A stretch of 64,000 bases of DNA from assembly GCA_009363875.1 (NCBI GenBank), contig CM018692.1, forward strand, positions 322,501 to 386,500. Direction: 5' to 3'. Shown here one piece after another: positions 35,614-46,215 of the stretch. Every line of letters begins with the position of its first letter. The stretch's first letter is position 1. The notes below the pieces were generated by a model that worked only from the letters and a program-made list of their open reading frames with translations, searched no databases and was not told where the DNA came from. A program made the translations under genes and the position numbers. The stretch is from Mikania micrantha. Taxonomy: Eukaryota; Streptophyta; Magnoliopsida; Asterales; Asteraceae.

Positions 35614-36355
35614 CTAATCGGAGTCTATGTTAACGTGTGAGATGTCATTATCGGCTTCGTCATCGTCCTCGTCCTCGTCCTCCTCGGGATCCTCATCGGG
35701 ATCCTCATCAAAGTCACCCTCCTCGAGGTCCTCGACCTCGAACTGTGGTCCGTCCTCCAGTGGTGGCTCGACGATAAACTGCTCAGCCCATGCGTTAAGC
35801 ATGGCGTCGCTAGCCAGAATCATCGCGTGATTCTCCTCAATAGCGACCTCGGCCGTGGCGACGCGCCCATCATGCTCCTGCATGATATCGACCATCTGCC
35901 CGTGCTGACTCATCAGCTGGGCCACCTGAAGACGTAATGTCTCCACCTGCTCCTGTAAACTATCATTACGCCTTTCAAGGCGTTCGTTCCTCTCTCGAAG
36001 AACTCGGACCTCGTCCGATAACTCGCTATTTCTCCTAACCTCACGTCGCGTATAGGCTACGTGAGCTGCGAAGGCTCGCTCCAATGGTACCCCGAGTGGT
36101 GGTAGTCGCTGTCCTGTAGATATGTCGCCAGGATACCGTTGCGGAGGTACTCGCTCCCCCACAATCCACTCCTGTACAGTCATAGGGTACCAACCCCAGT
36201 ACCGATCACGCATAGCCTGTTTGGCACGCCGATCCATCTTCGCATCTACCTACGCTATGATATCATCAACTCTTCGACGGCTCTCCTTCGTCAACTCGTC
36301 AGTTACTGGGCGCTTCCCCGGGTTCCTGCTAGTGTCATCATTGTTACCAACCATA
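35614..36355 (-). pseudogene. Coiled-coil acidic ORF upstream of gag
   Basis: Between the PBS and gag is a protein-like frame of about 245 codons with one in-frame TAG near 36245. After the stop it runs 207 codons. A Trp-rich N-terminal part (YWGWYP) and a long heptad-like helix (ELSDEVRVLRERNERLERR, then QVETLRLQVAQL) precede an extremely acidic Asp/Glu tail. It could be an N-terminal extension of gag or a separate protein. I recognise no family. In-frame survival of most of it argues that it was coding. Confidence 0.6.
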
Positions 36356-36488
36356 CTGTAAGTCTCAAATCAATAAGTAACAGTTAATAGTAAACACATC
36401 ATTGTGCAATGTCTAAGTGTAGTGTCTAATGTTGAGCAATGGCTATAGTTTCAGTTCACTATATGCAAACCTAGTTCTCTATAACCAA

Positions 36489-36501
36489 GGCTCTGATACC
36501 A
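36489..36501 (-). promoter_or_regulatory. Primer-binding site, initiator tRNA-Met
   Basis: Minus-strand TGGTATCAGAGCC begins three bases after the 5' LTR end and is complementary to the 3' end of plant initiator tRNA-Met, the usual primer of chromoviruses. Confidence 0.9.
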
Positions 36502-36504
36502 GTC

Positions 36505-39202
36505 TGTCACACTCCCAAATTCCCACGTGCGGAGTCAGACCGCACGGGTGTGACGTGGCCAGGATCACAGCTCATGGTCATATAGAACGACTCTATATGA
36601 GTTAGACATCAAACAGATTTGTAAAGTATTTTAAGTTTAACAGATAAGCAGCGGAAAATATTTAAATGTTTAACATTAGTAGAGTAAATTGTAACAGCGG
36701 AATTGTGAATTGTTAACATACACTACATATTCAAGATTGTTTGAAAAGACATAAATCAGACACAAGCCTAGGACAAGAGTCTATATGCATGTCGGACTCC
36801 TTAGTGCGTCCTTGTGCGCGTCCTAGCGTGTGCTCCATGAGTTACCTGAGATAACATGCGAAAAGTGTCAACTAAAAAGTTGGTGAGTTCACAGGTTTAG
36901 ACAGACAGTAAATCAGTAAACAGACATATAGTGGGTATGTTAAGTTTAGTTCTTGGATACTACGATCCGTGGAGTGTGTCAGTTCATCTTACCGAAACTC
37001 GACTGTTTCCGTTTGCCTCCGCGGGTCATCGCTGAACCCGACATCAACATCGAAATTACACTCGTTATGACCTCCAGTCAACATTGGTGCCGAGTGGGGC
37101 TAGTCAAACACAATAGTACTACGTAATTACGACTCGTTTGTTACACAACTAACGGTAAGGATACGTGAGGACTTAATGCGAAAATAGTTACACTCGAAAA
37201 TGATTTTACAACATACCAGTCATATATCTAAAAGAATTGCATAGTAATCTCACCCCATAAGTTTAGCAAAAACAGTTAAGAAGTAAAAGTGGGGCTGTAA
37301 ACTCACCTGAGTTTGTGTGATGTGCGTTCGTGCAAGAACGGAGTAGCTCGTCGGCTAGCAGTTACCTATATCACATAGGTGTTTATAAGTTTGTGTTTAC
37401 ATACACGTGGGTCTCACAGGACCGTGTTCGTGTTAACAACTCTAAGTTGTCGTGTGGGTCATGTTGACCGTGTTGACCGTGTTGACCGTGTTTGACCTAA
37501 CGACCCGTTGGTGACGATTTTAGTTCAAGTGCTCGTGTAACGTGCGATTTAGTGTCGTGTGATGTGTGCGGATACCAAAGTCACTTCCGTGAGGAAACTT
37601 ACTATTTATAGTAAGTTCCTATTTCGGGAAGGTTCCCACATTAGGCATGCCATGCTAGAAATCATATTCTGATTATTCTAATATGCATATTTATCCTAAA
37701 TGAGCATGTTATCACATGGCACATAATTACACTTAGCCGGTTAAGCACGTTTCATGCTCAAAAGTTACTAAATATAGTAAGTTCTCATAACACGTTGTCT
37801 CAATCATCAACTTTCATTCTATCATGATCCTAAGACTCTTGACATAATCATCGCAACTCAACATGACCAAAACAAGTTATTATAAACAAGTTTTATAAAC
37901 AAAGTTTCCATAAATGGAAACTTGTCACTAATACGCATATTTCCAATATTCTAATGATTCAAAATGCCTAATATCATTTTGTTAAATCCATATAGTCATG
38001 CCAATCATACTATAACATCTAGTTCACTAATAATTAGCAAGTTCATAACAAAAAGTTACTATTTATAGTAACATTCCTAAAAATCACACTTTTAATGATG
38101 CTAACAACTCACATGCCTCAATAACATCATAAAACATCCTTCTAAGCATAAATTATAGATTTAAACATATGCATGTGGTCATCAACTCGTTTTTTCGCAT
38201 TTTTTCTTAACTAAAGTTACTATTTATAGTAACCGTCATGTTCTAGCACTTATTGATAACTATAACACTCCTAGCTCTCTTAGATCGTGTCAAATATCAT
38301 AACTACAATATTTCAACATTAAAATCACATAAACAACATGGATCGTGCATGCATGTGACTATTTCATCAAAGATCACCATTTTATAACATTAAAGTTTCC
38401 AAATATGGAAATAATGCTATAAACCAACATTTTGACCACACATAACATCATAGATCATCCACATGACTTTCCATATCATCAAGATCCACATATTCATATT
38501 CAAAATCATTTGAATCAAGCTAGATCATACATGCATGCTATTAAAAGTATCCATTTTATAACAAAATCACCAAATAGCCATAAAATCAAGTCAAGATCAC
38601 CATAGATCATCTTTAAATCATCAAGTCAGTAGGTATATAATCAAATCACATATTGAAACAATCAAAAATTCGTGATTCAAGTGGTGATGGTGGTGCATGT
38701 GGGTATTTCCCATTACATGTGGGCGTAATGGTGTCAAAAACACGAAATGGTGCTAGAACTACCTCAAGGGTCTTCTTGGGTGCTTGAATATCACTGGAAC
38801 AGAGGTGAAGAGCTTCAAGAACTCTTGAGATTTCTTCCACAGCAGCCCCAAGTCGTGTGAGTTGATGAATGGTGTTCCTATGCTTTAATCTCTTCAATAC
38901 AAGCTTCCTTAGAGAGCTCTAATGGCTTCCAGAGGTTAGAATATGGTTTGCAGAGTGATAATGGTCGAGATAAGGGGTTTCAGTCGAGAGGAATAGAGTA
39001 GAGTCGACAGAAATGATGGCATCTTGGTTAAATAAATATTTTGCGTGTTAGACGTCGTCGCGTACCGCGAAGCCTGACAAAAAGCTCCTCAGCGTACCGC
39101 TATGATTATAATAATCATTCGGTTCCCGAAACACGCCGCGTATCGTGATGTAGGGAGATGATCAGTCGTCGCGTACCGCGACGGTTTTCGGAGAATTCAA
39201 AT
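36505..39202 (-). repeat. Chromovirus 5' LTR, proximal part
   Basis: Matches 23077-25753 of the other LTR. It is interrupted after CAAAT (39198-39202) by a solo LTR and resumes at 42158. It carries the same hairpin array, TATA-like box and part of the palindrome cluster. Confidence 0.9.
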
Positions 39203-42157
39203 TGTGACAATCCGACTTTTCAAGTTAACCTTGTTAACCTCCGTAGGCCCAACAAGGCCAATGAAGGCCCAACAAGGCCAATGAAGGCCCAATAAAGTCA
39301 AAGAAGATCCAGTAAGGTCAAGGAAGACTCAACAAGATAAATTAGGCCCAACGAAGTCTATGTAGGCCCAACAGAGTCAAAGTAGGCCCAATAAGTCAAG
39401 AGAGGCCCAGTAAGGCCCAATAAGTTCAAGAAAAGGCCCAATGTAAACAAAGTAGGTCCAGGGAAGGCCAAGGTAGGTCCAGGAAGGCCCAGTGAGGCCC
39501 AATGGTATTTGGGAAGCCCAATTGGGTTAAATTAGCCCAACAAGGAGTTAAAGGACTCAATTAGTGAAAATTAGAGACTTTTGGCTCAATTTTATTAACC
39601 GAATCATTGTGTAATTGAACTAAATAGAACTTAAGGGATTAGAAATCGTAGGAATCAGTCTCAATACACTGTAAGTACAAAGTTTAGACTTGTAATTGAG
39701 ATTAAAAGCCTAATTTTGACTTTATAAGTCAAAATACGAGTGAGATGATCAAAATTTATTCGAATTCTTCATGTAACGGTTGAAATTTATTAGATTAAAC
39801 CTCTCATTTAAGTATACTGATGATTGTTATCATCAATTGGGCGTTTTAAGTCCCTACAACCTCGAATTAATCATGGATTGAAGACTAGAGGTTGTAACCG
39901 TAGCAATTATGACTCAAATCAGATAAATTCGATTAGGATATTTGCAATTGAACACTTCTACATCACAATCGACACACTCAGAGCATATTTCATACAGCAA
40001 TTTGATATCAAGTGTTCCAGATTGAAGAACCCGATCGTGGAGTGACCGAAATCAATCTAAAAGTCGATCTTCTTCAGTTCGTTATCAAAACAGGTTAGTG
40101 ATTCATCCTAAACCTTCTAAAACAACCGACTAAGAGAATCCCTATCTTAATTCGTGGTTCCAATATCGAATTAATCATGAACGGATTCTAGGGTTCATAT
40201 GGAAGTCGGATTTGGGGGTTTCGGTTATGATGAGTGTAAAAATGAAATCAAATAGTACACACACTTTCATAAATTGCCGATTAAGCATAACTCTATGTTA
40301 ATTTCTGGTTCTAACTTCAAATTGCACAAGTTCGATTGCTAGAGTTTATCTTTGAAACCGGTTTGGGGGATTATGTATAAACGAGTTTAAGAATCAAATT
40401 AAATCTGTTTAGTAGTTTCATAAGGGTCCGAATAAGCTAAACCATGTACCAATTTTATTGTGTTACAATGATTTGATGGATTTCGATCATAGGGTTCATA
40501 AGAAGAAACCGAGATTGGGGATTTCGATGCTAGTGCATTTGATATTCAAATTTATTCCAACAGAAGGTTTCGAAACATCTTGATTAAAGAAAACCCTATC
40601 ATTTTGTAGATCAACACAATCGAATTTAGCAAGTTTGAATCATGAGTTAGATACCCACGTTCGAAACTGATTATATCACAAATAAGGGTTCTAAATTGAT
40701 GACTTGATCAAATTATTATTGTAGTGGGACTCGATTGGATCTTTACAGCCAAAGCCCTATGGTTTCATGGACTATTGAGATCGAATTCGTGATCAATTTG
40801 GGACTTTTTGCTTAGGCTATATTATAGAAAGGGATTTGGACTGGAATGGGATTTAAAAGAATTTATTTCTGATATCTTTCGCGAAACCCTAGCGGGCTTG
40901 ACTGGTTAAGGGCGTTTGTGTTGGAGTCGAGGGTCGCGGGTTCGAGTCCCGGCCCAACCATTTTTGAGTTTTTAAAATCATTTTAGTATTTTAGGCATAA
41001 CTTTCGCATACGAACTCCGATTCGATCCGTTCAAGTTGCGTTGGAACCGTAACGAGAATACGAACGTGTTGAAATGACAAAAATTCATATTTTAATCCGA
41101 ACACGAAATCGCGTATAACTACGTTTAATTAAATAAAATCAAATGTGATTTTATTTAAACGATTTCAAAAGCACGCGTACTTCCGTATGCCTAATTTTCA
41201 CACTTTAACATACGTATGTTGATACGTATGTGATTTCAAGCACAAAACGATTATTCGAATAACAATAGGTTATTGTTTAAATCACAGATTCTTCGTAGAG
41301 GATTTCTCCGCAAGTTCACACGTATTTGATCATTCTACTATTATCAAAGGTGCGTACACGGCCCCTTTCTTATTTAAACTGTTTTGGGGGAGAAAACATG
41401 TGCAACAAACTGATTTTTAGATACATATCACTTGCATGAGTTATCTGTTTACATTATGTGAAAACATATCAACTTGAAAGTCCTTACACACCTCGAACCG
41501 TTTAGTTTGCTGTAATGCAAAGCGTGGTAGTTGGAAATAGATCTATTAGGTTTGACAAACCTCACCTGGTAGATGGGATCTACGCAGGTGTTTGACTGAC
41601 CAAACACAATTTTACTATTGTTGTGATAGACAATAGTGGCAAGGCGAAAACATGCTATAGCATGGCAACTAGTCAGCTTCGGTGTCGAACACGTATGTAA
41701 ATAGTTTATATGACTAGCTATCATGACTGTGCATTTGTGATTATGTTATCTACAACTTATTATTCAAACTGATGTTTTGAACACTGTGATTATTTAAAAC
41801 CTGTGTTATGCACCAACCATTGTGTTGACTTGATTTGCATGTTTTCTCAGGACGCTAAGGCGCGCGTAACAGCTGGCATGGACTAGGAAGATAGAGTCTC
41901 ATGCATTATAAACTTTGAACATTTGAATTTGAATATTTCAGTATTTTGATTTGTAATGTTTTACTTATCAACAGTTTATTGATTTTGATTTGAAACGCTT
42001 CCGCAACTTTTTGTAAACTCTGATTATTATGTTTTTAAAGACCAACGTATGTTTTGAAATTCATATAGAGGTCTTCGCTATGTCTAATGATCTGAGATCC
42101 TGGTTTGTCACGTTCCCAAACGGTATGATTCCGTTAGTTGAAATTGGGGGTGTGACA
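39203..42157. mobile_element. Solo LTR inside the 5' LTR
   Basis: 2955 bp, TGTGACAATCC...GGGTGTGACA, exact target duplication CAAAT (39198-39202 and 42158-42162). Near the left end (39240-39500) is a degenerate series of AGGCCCAA/CAAGGCC words. It lacks the hairpin and palindrome arrays of the other two LTR families and holds a tRNA-like segment at 40893-40963. No coding region, PBS or PPT. Confidence 0.85.
40893..40963 (+). other. tRNA-like segment
   Basis: Contains an A-box-like TTGACTGGTTAAGG and a perfect B box GGGTTCGAGTCCC, ends in CCA and is followed by TTTTT. The T arm pairs well, but I could not form a convincing acceptor stem, so it is a tRNA relic or SINE head rather than a functional tRNA. 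Confidence 0.45.
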
Positions 42158-42562
42158 CAAATTCTCCCGCCTATGCATCGTGTACCGCGAAGGTCCATTT
42201 GGGTGCCCATCGCGTACCGCGATGGGTCCCAGTTGAGCCCAATAAGCCCAATTTCATTGCTTTGAACCGAATTTCTCGGTTACGATCATCGTTTCTCGAC
42301 ATATGAACATTGTTCTAACTAATTTAGGTTCCCGAGAACCTAAGCGCGGTGAAAGTGTACTGTATTTGATTCGTTCACCAACGCTCGTTATTCAAGACAC
42401 GTGTGAGTGTTATGCGATAATTCTTCGAATTATAGGTGCGTTTGGACCGTCGTGGCATGTGTCACACTAAACATTCATTATTCTAGTGCCATGTATGAAA
42501 TAATAATACACATTATTATTAAAATAAAGTTAGTGCTGACCTGGAAATTGCGATGTGTCACA
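42158..42562 (-). repeat. Chromovirus 5' LTR, distal part
   Basis: Continues the 5' LTR after the solo insertion and ends GATGTGTCACA at 42562, directly followed by the AACAC target duplication. It holds the last two CpG palindromes of the cluster. Confidence 0.9.
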
Positions 42563-42799
42563 AACACGATATGAGAATGACACATGATACATGTCTCATG
42601 TTCAACGGGATGTCAATTACAGAAGGATGACTGATTTCATGTCCATTACTATTACTAATAGTTAAGGGATTGTACTTAAGCTATATGTGAATAGTAGACG
42701 GCTAAACAACGTCGCATCTTGATAGGATAGTGAGATGTAGCTAGACGTCCAATACTGTCTGTACTGACTGAATGGTCGAGAGTTGTGCAAGTGGGAGTA
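42563..42799 (+). mobile_element. Copia 3' internal region, right part, with PPT
   Basis: Resumes the copia non-coding region after the chromovirus and ends in the purine tract AAGTGGGAG just before the LTR. This is the usual copia arrangement. Confidence 0.75.
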
Positions 42800-43566
42800 T
42801 GTTGGATTTGTATGCCCAAGTAACGACATCAGGTCGTACTACTATTAAGATAAGATCCGCAAGAGTTGCACTAAGAGCAACGAACAACTAGATTTAATTA
42901 AAAGTTAATTAAATTGACACAATCACAACTAATAATTATTAGAGGGCAATATCAAAGAGTTGATATTTGAGGGGACAATATTTGTAAGTATCAATTAGCT
43001 GATAATTATATATTACGTTTAGTATTATTTAAATATTAATTGGATTAATATTTATATAATTAAATCTTATTATCTAAATTTGAAAGATTTAAATTTTGAT
43101 ATATATCCAAAGAGGAAAAAAACGTAAAGAGGCAATATATATTTTTTGGTGAATTCCATTCTTTTGGAATTTTTTGATCTGGGCCGAAAGAAAAAAATCA
43201 ACACCAGCCACCTGCAAGCCTAGCCACCACCGTGGGTCCTTCCTTTGCAACCAAGGTTTGGATTACGTGAAAGCTGGATTTCGAGTGGAGTTGAGATCCT
43301 TCCATTGAATTAGATTCAATAGTCAAGGATCAGATTGTGTAACCAGACCTAGCGACTGGGTTCGTTGTTTCGCGGTGCCTCGCGTATGTTAGCCGTTTAT
43401 TTTCGAAAGATATAATCAACAACACCCTATGGTTTGTTTATTCTGTTTGGTTTGCATCTGGACTCCTGGTGGGCAATCTGGTTTTGACCGGATTGGTTCG
43501 TACAATTAATGTTTCCGCTGCGTTTAATAATTTAAAAATTTTAAAACCCACGTATGAATCCCAACA
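42800..43566 (+). repeat. Ty1/copia 3' LTR
   Basis: Starts TGTTGGATTT and ends AATCCCAACA, inverted TG...CA termini typical of copia LTRs, and sits directly 3' of a PPT. The matching 5' LTR is absent, so the element is 5'-truncated and no target duplication can be assigned. Confidence 0.8.
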
Positions 43567-43816
43567 GTCACTTCCAAGAAAACAATGAATTTTTTGGTTA
43601 GTTTTATTTTATCGACTTTTAGCATTCCTGAAAGGTTGACCAAAAACCAAATGAGTTGAACACTTTTGATGTCGTTTCAACCCCACTTGTATTTTGGTGA
43701 GCAAGATATTTGAGATCGTAGGGTTACTTTTAGAATAGTTTCGGTGTCATGATGGTTGTCTTTCTAATTTTTTTACCTTCGTTTTATAGATTCTTGTTGG
43801 TCTTAAAATATGGGTT

Positions 43817-43820
<4 letters not shown>

Positions 43821-43889
<69 letters not shown>
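43821..43889. repeat. (TA)n microsatellite left of MULE
   Basis: About 34 AT units ending exactly where the terminal inverted repeat of the 9.17-kb element begins. Confidence 0.95.
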
Positions 43890-43893
<4 letters not shown>

Positions 43894-44523
43894 TGGGCTA
43901 TCCTAAATAGGGCCTTTAACCTAAAAAGGCTAAGAAGCCATTGAAACCGTCCGATTGTTTAGATCTAAGGCCCAGATCCACGCGGTGGCACAATTGTAAA
44001 TATCACGGCGTTTTAATCCGAGAAAAGGGTAAAACCGTCAAACGGTTTCGTTCTTTCGTCTTCTATACGCCAGCGAACTTCTCCCTCCCAAAAACACACA
44101 GTTCTTCGAAAATCCGTCAAAAACCGTCGCAATGTCTTCATCAAACCCCGAAATTGACCCTAATGTGTTCGTCTCACAGATCATTTTCAATGATACTAGT
44201 GATTTACAGCAGTCTATACACGTTTCGGCGATGGAGGAACAGAAAACGGCCGAAGAATCACTCAAGGAGTTTGAAATGACGAACGAAGCTCCATATAATG
44301 GTACATTATCAACATTAATCGTAACGATTGTGTTTTCCAGCATCTACGCATGTTTAAGTCAGATATTATCTTCAATGTGTAAAAAGTCAGATATTGTGTA
44401 ATGTTAAAGTAGTTGGATTGTGTAATAATGTATGTAATCATCAAATTTTCAGTTGTATTGTGTAATAATTAAAATATGTAAATATGTAATGTGTAATATG
44501 TATTCCGTTGTGTAATAATTAAT

Positions 44524-45655
44524 GTAAAGATCTATTGTGTAATGTGTATTGTGTCTTATATGAGGCTGAGTTCTCCTCCCTTTGTAAATGATTTATCAAT
44601 TGTGTCATAATCGATGTGTCTTCTGTAATGTTTAGGGCATTTGAATGGCCCTAATTTGTCATAATTTTTGTCACATAGGATGTTGTTTGTGTAGTGTGCA
44701 TTGCATGTGTAATGTGTATTGTTTGGTGTGTAAAATTTGATGTTGATCTTGTGTTGTTGCGTCTGAAATATTTTGGAGTTTGAAATGTACTATGTCAATT
44801 GTGTAATGTGTATTGTGTCTTATATGAGGCTGAGTTCTCCTCCCTTTGTAAACGATTTATCAATTGTGTCATAATCGATGTGTCTTCTGTAATGTTTAGG
44901 GTATTTGAATGGCCCTGTTTTGTTATAATTTTTGTCACATAGGATGTTGTTTGTGTAGTGTACATTGTATGTGTAATGTGTATTGTTTGGTGTGTAAAAA
45001 TTGATGTTGATCTTGTGTTGTTGCGTCTGAGATATTATGGAGTTTGAAATGTACTATGTCAATTGTGTAATGTGTATATGAGGCTGAATTCTCCTCCTTT
45101 TGTAAATGATTTATCAATTGTGTCATAAATCGATGTGTCTTCTGTAATGTTTAGGGTATTTGAATGGCCTTGTTTTGTTATAAATTTTGTCACATAGGAT
45201 GTTGTTTGTGTAGTGTACATTGCATGTGTAATGTGTATTGTTTGGTGTGTAAAATTTGATGTTGATCTTGTGTTGTTGCGTCTGAGATATTATGGAGTTT
45301 GGAATGTACTATGTCAATAGTGTAATGTGTATTGTGTCTTATATGAGGCTGAGTTCTCCTCCCTTTGTAAATGATTTATCAATTGTGTCATAATCGATGT
45401 GTCTTCTGTAATGTTTAGCGTATTTTAATGGCCCTGTTTTGTTATAATTTTTGTCACATAGGATGTTGTTTGTGTAGTGTACATTGTATGTGTAATGTGT
45501 ATTGTTTGTTGTGTAAAATTTGATGTTGATCTTGTGTTGTTGCGTCTGAGATATTATGGAGTTTGAAATGTACTATGTCAATTGTGTAATGTGTATTGTC
45601 TCTTATATGAGGCTGAATTCTCCTCCCTTTGTAAGTGATTTATCAATTGTGTAAT
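44524..45655. repeat. About 264-bp tandem repeat, four-plus copies
   Basis: The segment from ATTGTGTAATGTGTATTGTG through the TATGAGGCTGA, TTGTCACATAGGATG and GTTGTTGCGTCTGA words recurs at about 44530, 44798, 45062, 45316 and 45582. The last copy is cut short by the LTR fragment. It lies in the first intron of the ULP1 gene. Confidence 0.85.
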
Positions 45656-45656
45656 A

Positions 45657-46215
45657 ATTCTCAAGGGTCTTCTTGGGTGCTTGAATATCACCGGAACAGA
45701 GGTGGAGAGCTTCAAGAACTCTTGAGATTTCTTCCACAGCAGCCCCAAGTCGTGTGAGTTGATGAATGGTGTTCTTATGCTTTAATCTCTTCAATACAAG
45801 CTTCCTTAGAGAGCTCTAATGGCTTCCAGAGGTTAGAATATGGCTTGCAGAGTGATAATGGTCGAGATAAGGGGTTTCAGTCGAGAGGAATAGAGTAGAG
45901 TCGACAGAAATGATGGCATCTTGGTTAAATAAAGATTTTGCGTGTTAGACGTCGTCGCGTACCGCGAAGCCTGACAAAAAGCTCCTCAGCGTACCGCTAT
46001 GATTATAATAATCATTCGGTTCCCGAAACACGCCGCGTATCGCGATGCAGATGATCGGTCGTCGCGTACCGCGACGGTTTTCGGAGAATTCAAATTCTCC
46101 CGCCTATGCATCGTGTACCGCGAAGGTCCATTTGGGTGCCCATCGCGTACCGCGATGGGTCCCAGTTGAGCCCAATAAGCCCAATTTCATTGCTTTGAAC
46201 CGAATTTCTCGGTTA
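45657..46215. repeat. Internal LTR fragment of the chromovirus family
   Basis: About 560 bp matching 25319-25876 of the chromovirus LTR with few differences, but with neither LTR terminus and no target duplication. The right junction shares TTAC with the flanking ACACATTAC repeat. Presumably inserted by repair rather than by integrase. Confidence 0.85.

Larger units (their letters stand above)
23077..42562 (-). mobile_element. Ty3/gypsy chromovirus (Tekay/Del-like), nested
   Basis: A complete element with two LTRs, an exact 5-bp target duplication AACAC (23072-23076 and 42563-42567), a primer-binding site for initiator tRNA-Met and a purine tract. Domains on the minus strand run in the order gag, protease, RT, RNase H, integrase, chromodomain. 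A C-terminal chromodomain plus iMet priming is diagnostic of plant chromoviruses, and the long LTRs suggest Tekay/Del. Total span is 19,486 bp, of which about 7.5 kb is three later solo-LTR insertions. Coding frames carry several stops and frameshifts, so it is not autonomous. Chromodomains in this family guide integration to heterochromatin. Confidence 0.9.

Noticed and set aside
40893..40963. Functional tRNA gene
   Set aside because: B box and CCA are present, but no acceptor stem could be formed, and the unit lies inside an LTR.
43941..44279. 112-codon plus-strand frame starting near the MULE left terminus
   Set aside because: It overlaps the terminal repeat and a more plausible first exon at 44132 in another frame; no domain.
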